Positions 26,376-35,261 of a DNA stretch of 64,000 bases are shown here, one piece after another. The position numbers were made by a program, and so were the translations under genes. The number at the start of each line of letters is the position of its first letter. The first letter of the stretch is position 1. Source of the DNA: Seonamhaeicola algicola (lineage in GTDB: Bacteria > Bacteroidota > Bacteroidia > Flavobacteriales > Flavobacteriaceae); contig NZ_VOSC01000033.1 in NCBI RefSeq assembly GCF_007997385.1, forward strand, positions 124,775 through 188,774, read 5' to 3'. Under the pieces are notes generated by a model. It was not told where the DNA came from. It saw only the letters and a program-made list of their open reading frames with translations, and searched no databases.

Positions 26376-28070
26376 ATGTATATGAAAAAAGTAGTAGCAT
26401 TCAAGATTTTATTAGTTATAGCCCTTGTAGGGGTTACAACTAGTTGTAAAAAATCTTCTAGTTCTAAAAACACTTCTAGAGCTACCGGATGGCAAATTAA
26501 CTCCAGAGAAGGAGGCTTTCAGTACAACACAGACTTTAAAGAACAAGAAACTGCCCCAGGTTTAGTGTTTATTGAAGGTGGTACTTTTACAAAAGGCCGC
26601 GTACAAGATGATGTAATGCATGATTGGAACAATAGCCCAACGCAACAACACGTACAATCATTCTACATGGATGAAACTGAGGTTACCAATGCCATGTATA
26701 TGGAATATTTAGATTGGATTAAAAGAGTATATCCGCCATCTGAAGATAATTTCAGAGCCATTTATAACGGTGCGTTACCAGACACATTAGTTTGGAGAAA
26801 CCGTTTAGGATACAATGAAGTAATGACAGAAAACTACTTACGCCACCCAGGTTATGGTGAGTATCCCGTAGTTGGTGTTAGCTGGATTCAAGCTGTTGAA
26901 TTTGCTAATTGGAGGTCTGATCGTGTTAACGAATACTACCTGGAAAGAGCTGGTTATTTAAAACGTGATGCTAAAATTACTGATGTTGAAGCTGAAGCTA
27001 CTTTTAATACAGATACCTATATTAACGCACCTACTTTAACTTACGGTGGTAATGAAGAAATTATAAACGGAGACGGCAGAAATAGAAGAAACGTTCAAAC
27101 CGATGCCGATGGTAATGAAACTAATATTTACGCCACTAGAGAAACCGGTATTATTTCTCCTAAATATAGACTACCAACTGAAACAGAATGGGAATATGCT
27201 GCTTTAGGTTTAAGTGAATTAAGAAATTACAATTTATACCGTGGTAGAAAAAAATACCCATGGGACGGACAATACACACGTAACGGAAGTAGAAAATACC
27301 GTGGTGATCAATTAGCCAACTTTAAACAAGGTAAAGGTGATTATGGCGGAATTGCAGGTTGGTCAGACGATGGTGCCGATATAACAAACGCTGTAAAATC
27401 ATACGCTCCTAATGATTTTGGTTTGTATGATATGGCAGGAAACGTTGCTGAATGGGTTGCTGATGTTTACAGACCTATTGTTGATGATGATTTTAACGAC
27501 TTTAACTACTACCGTGGAAACGTTTACACCAAAAACGCTATAAATGATGATGGTAGTGTAAAGGTAGTAACTGTTGATGATATTAAATACGACACGTTAC
27601 CTAATGGAAAAGTTATTGCAAGAAACTTACCTGGTGAAATAGTACAAGTACCTATTGATGAAAACGAAACATATTTACGTACAAACTTTGACAGAAGTAA
27701 CGAAATAAACTTTAGAGACGGAGATAAACGTTCTTCAAGATATTTTGAAAGCTTTAATGATGAAGACGAAGATGGTGAAAACACAAAATCTGAAACCAGA
27801 TTAATGTATAACTCACCAAAACACTCAGTAACTAGAGATGAAGACGGAAACATTATTAGAGAATATGACAAAAACAACAACAGAACTTCTTTAATTAATG
27901 ATAACGTTAGAGTTTACAAAGGTGGCTCTTGGAAAGATAGAGAATACTGGTTAGACCCTGCTCAAAGACGCTATTTCCCTGAAGATATGGCTACAGATTA
28001 TATTGGATTTAGATGTGCAATGTCTCGTGTAGGTTCAAAATCAAAAAGCAAATCAAAAAGTAAAAACTAA
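26376..28070 (+). CDS. gldJ: Gliding motility lipoprotein GldJ
   Basis: A 564-residue lipoprotein required for gliding and for stability of the GldK-GldN type IX machinery. The signal ends at TTSC with lipidated Cys about residue 24. The rest is a formylglycine-generating-enzyme/SUMF1-like domain (FIEGGTFTKGR, YMDETEVTNAMYMEYLDW, RLPTETEWEYAALG, LYDMAGNVAEWVADVYRP, VYKGGSWKDREYWLDPAQRR). A Ser/Lys repeat tail (SKSKSKSK) ends it. An alternative start two codons later at 26382 is possible. It is divergent from porU, with a terminator after the stop. Confidence 0.96.
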   Translation: MYMKKVVAFKILLVIALVGVTTSCKKSSSSKNTSRATGWQINSREGGFQYNTDFKEQETAPGLVFIEGGTFTKGRVQDDVMHDWNNSPTQQHVQSFYMDETEVTNAMYMEYLDWIKRVYPPSEDNFRAIYNGALPDTLVWRNRLGYNEVMTENYLRHPGYGEYPVVGVSWIQAVEFANWRSDRVNEYYLERAGYLKRDAKITDVEAEATFNTDTYINAPTLTYGGNEEIINGDGRNRRNVQTDADGNETNIYATRETGIISPKYRLPTETEWEYAALGLSELRNYNLYRGRKKYPWDGQYTRNGSRKYRGDQLANFKQGKGDYGGIAGWSDDGADITNAVKSYAPNDFGLYDMAGNVAEWVADVYRPIVDDDFNDFNYYRGNVYTKNAINDDGSVKVVTVDDIKYDTLPNGKVIARNLPGEIVQVPIDENETYLRTNFDRSNEINFRDGDKRSSRYFESFNDEDEDGENTKSETRLMYNSPKHSVTRDEDGNIIREYDKNNNRTSLINDNVRVYKGGSWKDREYWLDPAQRRYFPEDMATDYIGFRCAMSRVGSKSKSKSKSKN

Positions 28071-28093
28071 TAAATAGTTTTTCAACATAAATT

Positions 28094-28124
28094 AAAAGTC
28101 CTAACCAAAAGTTAGGACTTTTTT
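28094..28124 (+). terminator. Terminator after gldJ
   Basis: A 12-base stem, AAAAGTCCTAAC/GTTAGGACTTTT, with a 5-base loop and T-tract lies 24 bases after the gldJ stop and before murF. Confidence 0.9.
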
Positions 28125-28158
28125 AATACTTTTATTTTTAATAAAATTTAGCAAACCA

Positions 28159-29433
28159 TTGGACACAAAACAACTTCATGCACTTTTTTTAGAATGCACA
28201 AAGGCTAATACAGATACACGAAATATTGAAAAAAACGCACTATTTTTTGCTCTAAAAGGAGAAAATTTTAACGGTAATAAATATGCTGAACAAGCCATAG
28301 AAAAAGGTGCTAAATACGCCATTGTTGATGAAACTGAATACGCAACACACCCTAACATATTTTTAGTTAACAATGTACTTAATAGTTTACAACAACTTGC
28401 ATCTTACCACAGAAGCTATTTAAACTTACCTATTATTGCTTTAACCGGTAGCAATGGAAAAACCACCACAAAAGAGTTAATAAATATAGTTCTTTCAGAA
28501 AAATATAAAACAGTAGCAACTATTGGCAACTTAAACAACCACATAGGTGTGCCACTTACGCTACTTTCAATGGACAAAACCACTGAAATTGGCATTGTTG
28601 AAATGGGTGCAAACCACCAAAAAGAAATAGCCTTTTTATGTGAAATTGCTAAACCAAACTATGGTTACATAACAAATTTTGGAAAAGCGCATTTAGAAGG
28701 CTTTGGTGGCGTTGAAGGGGTTATAAAAGGTAAAAGCGAAATGTATGATTACTTAATTACCAACAACAAAACAGCTTTTGTAAATTCTGAAGACCCTATT
28801 CAAGTTAAAAAAACACACAACACTAATATTTTCACCTTTGGCAACAGTACATCAAACGTACAAACTGCTTTTATTGAAGCACAACCAAATGTAAAAGTTA
28901 AATATAACAACACAGCAATACACAGCAATTTAATTGGCGCATATAATTATAACAATATTGCCGCAGCTATAACTATTGGCAATTATTTTAAAGTAGATGA
29001 TAGTGCTATAAAAAAAGCTATAGAAAGCTATAAGCCTAACAACAATAGATCACAAATTATACAAAAAGAAAATTTAAAAATAATTTTAGATGCTTACAAC
29101 GCAAACCCTACTAGCATGCAAGCTGCGTTACAAAATTTTGAAAAACAAGAAGGCTATAAAATAGCTGTTTTAGGAGATATGTTTGAATTAGGTATTGAAG
29201 CCGAAAAAGAACACCAAAACATTGCCAATTTAGCTATTTCATTACAAATTGACACCATTATATTTGTTGGAGAAAATTTCTTTAAAACTGCAATTAAAAA
29301 CCCTAAAGCATCATTTTTTAAAACTTTTGATGCTTTTAAAACTGAATTTTCAATTAATAATAAATTAAACACAACACTTTTAATAAAAGGCTCCAGAGGT
29401 ATGGCTTTAGAGCGTACTTTAAATTTATTGTAA
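28159..29433 (+). CDS. murF: UDP-N-acetylmuramoyl-tripeptide--D-alanyl-D-alanine ligase
   Basis: Adds D-Ala-D-Ala to the UDP-MurNAc-tripeptide in peptidoglycan synthesis. The 424-residue protein has the Mur ligase ATP loop TGSNGKTTTKELI (about residues 94-106), the central segment NHIGVPLTLL and the ligand-binding segments DAYNANPTSM and GDMFELG. The reading frame opens with TTG at 28159; no in-frame ATG fits, and the product start MDTKQLHALFLEC matches the family start, so TTG is the likely start codon. The gldJ-murF order is conserved in flavobacteria. Confidence 0.95.
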   Translation: MDTKQLHALFLECTKANTDTRNIEKNALFFALKGENFNGNKYAEQAIEKGAKYAIVDETEYATHPNIFLVNNVLNSLQQLASYHRSYLNLPIIALTGSNGKTTTKELINIVLSEKYKTVATIGNLNNHIGVPLTLLSMDKTTEIGIVEMGANHQKEIAFLCEIAKPNYGYITNFGKAHLEGFGGVEGVIKGKSEMYDYLITNNKTAFVNSEDPIQVKKTHNTNIFTFGNSTSNVQTAFIEAQPNVKVKYNNTAIHSNLIGAYNYNNIAAAITIGNYFKVDDSAIKKAIESYKPNNNRSQIIQKENLKIILDAYNANPTSMQAALQNFEKQEGYKIAVLGDMFELGIEAEKEHQNIANLAISLQIDTIIFVGENFFKTAIKNPKASFFKTFDAFKTEFSINNKLNTTLLIKGSRGMALERTLNLL

Positions 29434-29436
29434 GCA

Positions 29437-29483
29437 AAAAGTGTTGCTTCAAATTATACAATTTTGGCAACACTTTTCTGTTC
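29437..29483 (+). terminator. Probable terminator after murF
   Basis: An 11-base stem (AAAAGTGTTGC with GCAACACTTTT) with a 19-base loop is followed by a pyrimidine-rich stretch. The loop is long, so the call is moderate. Confidence 0.5.
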
Positions 29484-29577
29484 TTCTCCCTAAGAAACTA
29501 ATTAATAGCACTGTAAAAATCTAAAAACTGAACAATTAATACAATACTCAATTTGAGTATATTTAATACTGAATTAA

Positions 29578-30348
29578 TTAAATTATAATTTTATTAGCCT
29601 TAACCAAAGCTATTAATTCGCCAGTAGATGATAGTTTTAGCTTTTTTAATATATTCCTTCGGTGTGTATCAACTGTATGAGAACTTATATTTAATTTAGC
29701 TGAAATTTCTTTACTAGTTTTACTTAAAACCAACAGCCGTATAACATCTCGTTCTCTATTACTAATACTATCTGTTAATAGTTTTTGAGACAAATTGTTA
29801 AAATACTTAGTTTCATATTCATTTTTACAGTTTAGCAACTTTGCTGTTGCTGTTATGTCCATTTTAATAGCAGACTCTAAAACCGTGTAATGAGCTAAAC
29901 CAATAATTGGTTTTAAATGAGAATCAAGCTCCAAAGGTGTTGTGTTTTGAATTACATTTACATATTGATTATTACCATTTTTGAGCCTATAATTCCAAGT
30001 ATAATTCATTTTTTTTCTATCAGGTTCGTCAATAGAATCTAGTGTAAACACCATTAAATCATTTAAAGCAGCTAGCCAAGGCTCTAAATCATCTGGATGA
30101 ATTCTACTCCAAAAATATTTCATTCCGCCTTTATAAAAATCTTCTTTATCTAATCCTAAACAAGCAGTCATGTTTTTACTTACATACCCAAATGACAAAT
30201 CTTGCGTATTAGTTAAACAAAAAAACGTAGAACTATATGGCCAATATTCATCAAGTTCAATGATTTTATTTATGTGTTTTTCTAACGATGGGTTATCATA
30301 AGAAACAAAAACTTGCTTATAAACTTCTCTAATTTCCTTAATATCCAT
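29578..30348 (-). CDS. LuxR-type regulator with PAS-like sensor domain
   Basis: A 256-residue single-component regulator. The N-terminal part (about residues 30-165) is PAS-like, with TQDLSFGYVSKNMTACLGLD, FYKGGMKYFWSRIHPDDLEP and a later YRLKNGNNQYVNVIQN, as in PAS_3 folds. The C-terminal LuxR helix-turn-helix (about 193-255) has SNRERDVIRLLVLSKTSKEI and HTVDTHRRNILKKL. It has no receiver domain. It is divergent from the NEW3/ABC operon across a 342-base gap and may control it, though nothing in the sequence proves this. Confidence 0.85.
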   Translation of the reverse strand: MDIKEIREVYKQVFVSYDNPSLEKHINKIIELDEYWPYSSTFFCLTNTQDLSFGYVSKNMTACLGLDKEDFYKGGMKYFWSRIHPDDLEPWLAALNDLMVFTLDSIDEPDRKKMNYTWNYRLKNGNNQYVNVIQNTTPLELDSHLKPIIGLAHYTVLESAIKMDITATAKLLNCKNEYETKYFNNLSQKLLTDSISNRERDVIRLLVLSKTSKEISAKLNISSHTVDTHRRNILKKLKLSSTGELIALVKANKIII

Positions 30349-30690
30349 GTTTTATAAATTCAATTAAACCTCTTTTTTAACTAAACAATTTTTAATTAAA
30401 ATGTTAAAAAAATCAAAATTTTTCATTCAAAAAAAGAATAAAACATAACATCTCTAAACCAATTAGAAACAATAAAATTTTGTTTTACAATAATTTAAAT
30501 AAAAAAAAGGACTTCTAAAAAGAGCACCCTTACTTTTATATTTTTTTTAAGATTTCAATATTACTTTTTTAAATAATTTAGTGCGGCATTTTTAAGACTC
30601 AATCTTTTGTTTTTTCTTAAAAATGAACAGAAGGTTGCTAAATTTCAAATGCTATTTTAATTAGTTTTTTAATTTTAATCAATCTAAATC
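30349..30690. other. Long AT-rich divergent intergenic region
   Basis: A 342-base gap between the PAS-LuxR gene and the NEW3 operon. It is very A+T rich with homopolymer runs of A and T. I see no ORF, tRNA or exact TAnnTTTG box in it. It is the natural place for promoters of both flanking units. Confidence 0.6.
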
Positions 30691-31842
30691 ATGCTTACAC
30701 ACAAAACACGTCTGTATTCTTTTTTTAGCTTTTTAACTTTAATCTTCTTTTTTTTTCCAAATCTCACTTGCGCCCAAAGCGTTTCATTGCACACCCCAAT
30801 AACAACCATTAAAGTTCCGCCAGGGCAAGATGTTAATTACAACCTAACTGCTATAAATAATAGCAATTCAATAAAAACTTCAAACATAAAGCTAGTTAAC
30901 CTACCTAAAGATTGGAGTTATGAGTTAAAATATGATAGTTGGAATATTGAACAAATTTCTATTTTACCTAAAAAACAAGAAAAACTTTCATTAAAAATTA
31001 AAGTTCCTTTAAAAGTAGATAAAGGTTCTTATAAATTTAAAGTAATAGCTGAGGGTTACAGTTCACTTCCTTTAACTGTTATTGTTTCTAAAAATGGTAT
31101 TTACCAAACTGAATTTAGTTGTATACAACCTAATATTGAGGGTGCATCTGATGCTTCATTTTCATATAATGCCACCATAAAAAACAATACTGCCGAAGAC
31201 CAAGTATACTCATTAAAAGCAACACGTCCTTCTGCCGGATGGTATGTTACATTTAAAGCTAATGGTAAACAAGTTTCTTCTGTTGGCGTTAAAGCAAATC
31301 AAACCCAAAACGTATTTATTGAAGTAAAACCTGCTAGTTTTATTAAATCTGGCACATATAAAATACCTGTTTCTATAAGATCTGGTAATATTTATGAAAA
31401 AATAGATTTAGAAACCGTTATAACTGGCTCTTATGATATTAAAATTACAACACATAATGGGTTATTAAGCACCCATGCCAATGCTGGCGAAAGCAAAAAA
31501 ATTAAACTTTTAATTACTAATAATGGCTCTTCTGCATTAAACAAAATTGTTCCTAAAGGCCTAACACCTCCAAAATGGACTGTAGATTTTTCTCCTGAAG
31601 AAATCCCTGTAATTGAAGCAGGAAAATCTGAAGAAATTGAAGCTACTATAAATGTTTTTGACCATGCTCTATCTGGTGATTATGAAGTTAATTTTAATGT
31701 AAAAGCTTCTGAAACTTCTTCTAAACAAAAATTTAGAGTAACCGTTCACACCTCAATACTCTCTGGTTGGTTTGGTATTTTAATTATAGTATTTGCTATT
31801 GGGTGTGTTTATTATTTAATACGAAAATATGGAAGAAGATAA
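30691..31842 (+). CDS. NEW3-domain membrane-anchored protein
   Basis: A 383-residue protein with an N-terminal signal peptide (to about FPNLTCAQ), repeated Ig-like domains of the NEW3 type and a single C-terminal membrane helix (GWFGILIIVFAIGCVYYLI) ending in KYGRR. NEW3 segments such as VPPGQDVNYNLTAINNSNS and VNLPKDWSYELKYD are followed by a similar unit around TNNGSSALNKIVP and PPKWTVDFSPEEIPVIEAG. The stop lies two bases before the ABC ATPase start, so it is an extracytoplasmic partner of that transporter. The ligand is unknown. Confidence 0.82.
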   Translation: MLTHKTRLYSFFSFLTLIFFFFPNLTCAQSVSLHTPITTIKVPPGQDVNYNLTAINNSNSIKTSNIKLVNLPKDWSYELKYDSWNIEQISILPKKQEKLSLKIKVPLKVDKGSYKFKVIAEGYSSLPLTVIVSKNGIYQTEFSCIQPNIEGASDASFSYNATIKNNTAEDQVYSLKATRPSAGWYVTFKANGKQVSSVGVKANQTQNVFIEVKPASFIKSGTYKIPVSIRSGNIYEKIDLETVITGSYDIKITTHNGLLSTHANAGESKKIKLLITNNGSSALNKIVPKGLTPPKWTVDFSPEEIPVIEAGKSEEIEATINVFDHALSGDYEVNFNVKASETSSKQKFRVTVHTSILSGWFGILIIVFAIGCVYYLIRKYGRR

Positions 31843-31844
31843 TT

Positions 31845-32780
31845 ATGAAACCTATTATAAAACTTAAAAATTTAACAAAAAAATACGGAGATTTTATTGC
31901 GGTTAACAATTTAAATATTGAAATAAAAAAAGGGGAAATTTTTGGACTATTAGGCCCCAATGGTGCAGGAAAATCTACAACTATTTTAATGTTATTAGGG
32001 CTAACCGAACCTAGCAACGGAAACGCTTGGGTTTGCAATTACAACGCAACAAAAAACCCAATTGAAGTAAAAAAGCACGTAGGCTACTTACCTGACAACT
32101 TAGGCTTTTACAATAACAGAACAGGTTTAGAAAATTTAATTTACATAGCGCGTTTAAATAACATACCAACAGAAATAGCTACAAAAAAAGCTAAAGAATT
32201 ACTAACCAGAGTTGGACTTGACAATAATGCTAACCAAAAAGTAGGCACATATTCTAGAGGTATGAAACAGCGCTTAGGTTTAGCCGATATATTAATTAAA
32301 AACCCAAGTGTTATAATTTTAGATGAGCCAACACTTGGCTTAGACCCTAAAGGAATTAAAGAATTTTTGCAATTAATATATAAACTAAGTAAAGAAGAGG
32401 GTATTACAGTTTTATTATCATCGCATCATTTACACCAAGTACAACAGGTATGTGACAGAGTAGGCCTTTTTGTAGATGGAAATTTAATAGCACAGGGCGA
32501 TATTAATACATTAGCAAAATCAATATTTAATGAAGAATCCCATACAATTGAAATTAAATTAAAAGAAAATCATGAAAGTAATTTAAACACTATAAAAAAC
32601 CTTTTAATACAAAATAAACTAGCAAGTAAAGTTTCAATTATTTCAGAAAAACTAATTATTAATTGTAGTGATGACAACACAACACCTATTGTAAAATCAA
32701 TTGTAAACGCCAATTTTAATATAAATCATTTACATGTAAAAAGTTATGGGTTAGATGATATTTACCAACGTTATTTTTAA
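31845..32780 (+). CDS. ABC transporter ATP-binding protein
   Basis: A 311-residue ATPase of the ABC-2/CcmA type. Walker A is GPNGAGKSTT, the signature is TYSRGMKQRLGLADIL, Walker B is VIILDEPTLGLDP and the H-loop is LLSSHHLH. The C-terminal 80 residues resemble the extension of drug or nutrient exporters of the NatA/NosF type. The ATG at 31845 was chosen because an upstream in-frame start at 31767 would lie inside the NEW3 gene. It drives the permease encoded five bases downstream. Confidence 0.95.
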   Translation: MKPIIKLKNLTKKYGDFIAVNNLNIEIKKGEIFGLLGPNGAGKSTTILMLLGLTEPSNGNAWVCNYNATKNPIEVKKHVGYLPDNLGFYNNRTGLENLIYIARLNNIPTEIATKKAKELLTRVGLDNNANQKVGTYSRGMKQRLGLADILIKNPSVIILDEPTLGLDPKGIKEFLQLIYKLSKEEGITVLLSSHHLHQVQQVCDRVGLFVDGNLIAQGDINTLAKSIFNEESHTIEIKLKENHESNLNTIKNLLIQNKLASKVSIISEKLIINCSDDNTTPIVKSIVNANFNINHLHVKSYGLDDIYQRYF

Positions 32781-32785
32781 TTAAA

Positions 32786-33820
32786 ATGGAAACAATAAAT
32801 AAACTTAAAAATCCGGTATTTAAAAGTCTTGAAACATTAAAATACACTTTTAAAGGCGTAAACACCCCCCAACAAACACATCCGTTTTGGGTTATGGTAC
32901 AGAAAGACATTTCAGATCATGTACGTAGTCTACGTTTCATTATTCTAATTGTTTTAATTATTCTAACATGTTTTGGCACCCTTTATAATGCAATGAGTCA
33001 TTTAAATGAAGCATTACATAACACCAAAGACCCAAACAATATGTTTGCTTTTTTAAAACTGCTTACAGCTACAGATGGCTCATTACCTTCTTTTTTATTG
33101 TTTATGAGCTTTATGAGTCCGTTACTGGGTATTAGTCTTGGTTTTGATGCCGTAAATTCAGAACACAATAGCGGATCACTGGTAAGAGTAATTTCTCAAC
33201 CAATACATAGAGATTATGTAATTAATGCTAAGTTTGTTTCTGCATTAACTATAATTTCAATCTTATTTTTCTCATTAAGCTTTATTTTTATTGGGTTTGG
33301 TATATTATTTTCTGGTTTAACACCAACTTTTAATGAATTTATTAGGATAATGGCTTTTACAACATTAACCATTTTATATGTTTCATTTTGGCTAAACCTA
33401 TCTATATTATTTTCTATTAAATTTAAACAAGCATCTACTTCTGCTCTAACATGTATTGGTGTTTGGCTATTTTTTTCAGTTTTTTATCAAATAATTATAA
33501 ATATTGCTGCCAAAACCTTTATTCCTGAAAGAGCATCTCAACTTGATAAAGTAATTAATATTAAAAAGTTTTTTTCAGGCTTATTAAACATAGCTCCAAA
33601 TCAATTATTTACTGATGCTTCCACTACACTATTAATGCCATCGGTTAGAAGCTTAGGTCCTTTATCATTTACAGAAACATTAGGCGCTATACCATCAGCT
33701 TTAACACTAACTGACAGTTTAATTATAGTTTGGCCTCAATTAACAGGTTTAATAGCTGCTACTATTTTCTGTTTTGCACTATCATATTATATTTTTATGA
33801 GGAAAGAAATTAGGCCGTAA
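32786..33820 (+). CDS. ABC-2 type transporter permease
   Basis: A 344-residue membrane protein with a charged N-terminal part and about six hydrophobic helices: LRFIILIVLIILTCFGTLY, FLLFMSFMSPLLGISLGF, ALTIISILFFSLSFIFIGFG, a helix around TLTILYVSFWLNLSILFS, TCIGVWLFFSVFYQIIINIA, and a last one near GLIAATIFCFALSYYIFM. A motif FDAVNSEHNSGSLVRVISQP between helices two and three is typical of NosY/ABC-2 permeases. It forms a transporter with the preceding ATPase. The transported substrate cannot be deduced. Confidence 0.9.
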   Translation: METINKLKNPVFKSLETLKYTFKGVNTPQQTHPFWVMVQKDISDHVRSLRFIILIVLIILTCFGTLYNAMSHLNEALHNTKDPNNMFAFLKLLTATDGSLPSFLLFMSFMSPLLGISLGFDAVNSEHNSGSLVRVISQPIHRDYVINAKFVSALTIISILFFSLSFIFIGFGILFSGLTPTFNEFIRIMAFTTLTILYVSFWLNLSILFSIKFKQASTSALTCIGVWLFFSVFYQIIINIAAKTFIPERASQLDKVINIKKFFSGLLNIAPNQLFTDASTTLLMPSVRSLGPLSFTETLGAIPSALTLTDSLIIVWPQLTGLIAATIFCFALSYYIFMRKEIRP

Positions 33821-33851
33821 ACAATTATATTTTGAAAATAAAAGAATGAAT

Positions 33852-33881
33852 AAAAAAAGGCTTCCATTTCTGGAAGCCTTT
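33852..33881 (-). terminator. Terminator after tRNA-Val
   Basis: An 11-base stem (AAAGGCTTCCA/TGGAAGCCTTT) with a 4-base loop is followed on the minus strand by a run of seven T, two bases after the tRNA 3' end. Confidence 0.85.
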
Positions 33882-33882
33882 G

Positions 33883-33957
33883 TGGGCGCGAAGGGATTCG
33901 AACCCCTGACCCCTTGGGTGTAAACCAAGTGCTCTGAACCAACTGAGCTACGCGCCC
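33883..33957 (-). tRNA. tRNA-Val (anticodon UAC)
   Basis: The minus strand folds into a full cloverleaf of 75 bases. The acceptor stem is GGGCGCG paired with CGCGCCC, and the D-arm contains TAGCTCAGTTGGTTCAGAGC. The anticodon stem CTTGG/CCAAG encloses the loop TTTACAC, and the T-arm is AGGGGTTCGAATCCCTT. The discriminator base is A. The anticodon TAC reads valine GUA codons. The 3' CCA is not encoded. Confidence 0.97.
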
Positions 33958-33992
33958 TTGTGTTTAACAATCATTGTTCCTGATTGCGGATG

Positions 33993-34021
33993 CAAATATA
34001 ACCTAGTTTTTCGTTCTGCAA
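33993..34021 (-). promoter_or_regulatory. Promoter of tRNA-Val
   Basis: On the minus strand TTG (34021-34019) and TATATTTG followed by CA (-7 box at 34000-33993) are separated by 18 bases, a near-perfect Bacteroidetes promoter. It would start transcription about 30 bases before the tRNA. Confidence 0.65.
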
Positions 34022-34040
34022 AAACTTTTTTTAAAAAATT

Positions 34041-35258
34041 TTAAATTATTTCTGCAACAACAAAAGTACTACCACCTATAAATATAAAATCTGTAGATTT
34101 TGCAAAAGACAACGCTGCTTTATAAGCTTCATTTACAGAACCGTACACATTACCAATTAAATTATAATCCTTAAAAGCACTTTGTAAATCTTTTGCTGGT
34201 AAACCTCTAGAAATTTCGGGTTTACAAAAATAATACGTAGCTTTTTTTGGCAACAATGCTACAATTGATGATAAATCTTTATCATTAACAACACCAAAAA
34301 CAATATGTAAGTTATCAAATAATTCATTTTTTAACTGTTGCATTACAAGTTGCAAACCTTCTTTATTATGCCCCGTATCACATACAACCTTTGGTGTTTG
34401 GTTTAAAACCTGCCACCTTCCTAAAAGCCCTGTGTTTTTTACAACACTTAATAAACCTTCTTTTATATGTTTATGAGATATTTTAAAACCACGTGCCTTT
34501 AACTCATTAATAGCTTGTAATGCTGTTTTAATGTTTTTAGATTGATAAACACCTTTTAAATCGCTAACCAAATTTGTTTTAACAACAGCATCAGCAAAAG
34601 TAATTTTTGCTTTATTATTCTTTGCTAAAGCTTTAAAAACTGGAGCTGTTTCAATTTGAGTTTCACCAATTACTACAGGAACATTAGGTTTTATTATACC
34701 ACCTTTTTCTCCTGCTATTGCTTCTAATGTATTTCCTAAAAACTTTGTATGATCTAAACCTATATTTGTAATTACAGATACTTCGGGTGTAATAACGTTT
34801 GTAGAATCTAACCTTCCACCCAAACCAACTTCAATAACTGCTATGTCAACTTTTTGTTTTGCAAAATATTCAAAAGCCATTCCAACTGTCATTTCAAAAA
34901 AAGACAATTTATTAGCTTCAAAAAAAGGTTTATTTCGTTTTATAAAACCAATTACAAATTGTTTACTAACAACGTTACCGTTAATTTTAATACGCTCTCT
35001 AAAATCTTTTAAATGAGGCGATGTATACAACCCTACTTTATAACCCGCTTCTTGTAAAACTGATGCCAACATATGGCTTGTAGAGCCTTTACCATTGGTA
35101 CCTGCTACATGAATAGTTTTAATTTTTTTATGCGGATGTTTTAAATGATTTACCAGCAGATGCGTGTTACTTAAATCTGCTTTATAGGCCGAATCGCCCT
35201 GTTTTTGATACATTGGAAGTTGCGCAAACAACCAATTAAGCGTTTCTTGATACGTCAT
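34041..35258 (-). CDS. folC: Folylpolyglutamate synthase/dihydrofolate synthase
   Basis: Adds glutamate to folates, and in bacteria often also makes dihydrofolate. The 405-residue protein has the ATP loop HVAGTNGKGSTSHMLASVL and the segments YTSPHLKDFRERIKING, EVGLGGRLDSTN and VVCDTGHNKEGLQL, all typical of FolC. The bifunctional versus single function cannot be separated by eye. It follows the tonB-like gene after three bases, so it may share its transcript. Confidence 0.94.
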   Translation of the reverse strand: MTYQETLNWLFAQLPMYQKQGDSAYKADLSNTHLLVNHLKHPHKKIKTIHVAGTNGKGSTSHMLASVLQEAGYKVGLYTSPHLKDFRERIKINGNVVSKQFVIGFIKRNKPFFEANKLSFFEMTVGMAFEYFAKQKVDIAVIEVGLGGRLDSTNVITPEVSVITNIGLDHTKFLGNTLEAIAGEKGGIIKPNVPVVIGETQIETAPVFKALAKNNKAKITFADAVVKTNLVSDLKGVYQSKNIKTALQAINELKARGFKISHKHIKEGLLSVVKNTGLLGRWQVLNQTPKVVCDTGHNKEGLQLVMQQLKNELFDNLHIVFGVVNDKDLSSIVALLPKKATYYFCKPEISRGLPAKDLQSAFKDYNLIGNVYGSVNEAYKAALSFAKSTDFIFIGGSTFVVAEII

Positions 35259-35261
35259 AAA

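Noticed and set aside
30349-30690. CRISPR, IS remnant or RNA gene in the longest intergenic gap
   Set aside because: It is A+T-rich with no repeated units, no terminal inverted repeats and no foldable RNA that I could identify.
33782-33970. Open frame covering the tRNA-Val region on the minus strand
   Set aside because: It runs through the tRNA and its terminator and has no protein-like character.
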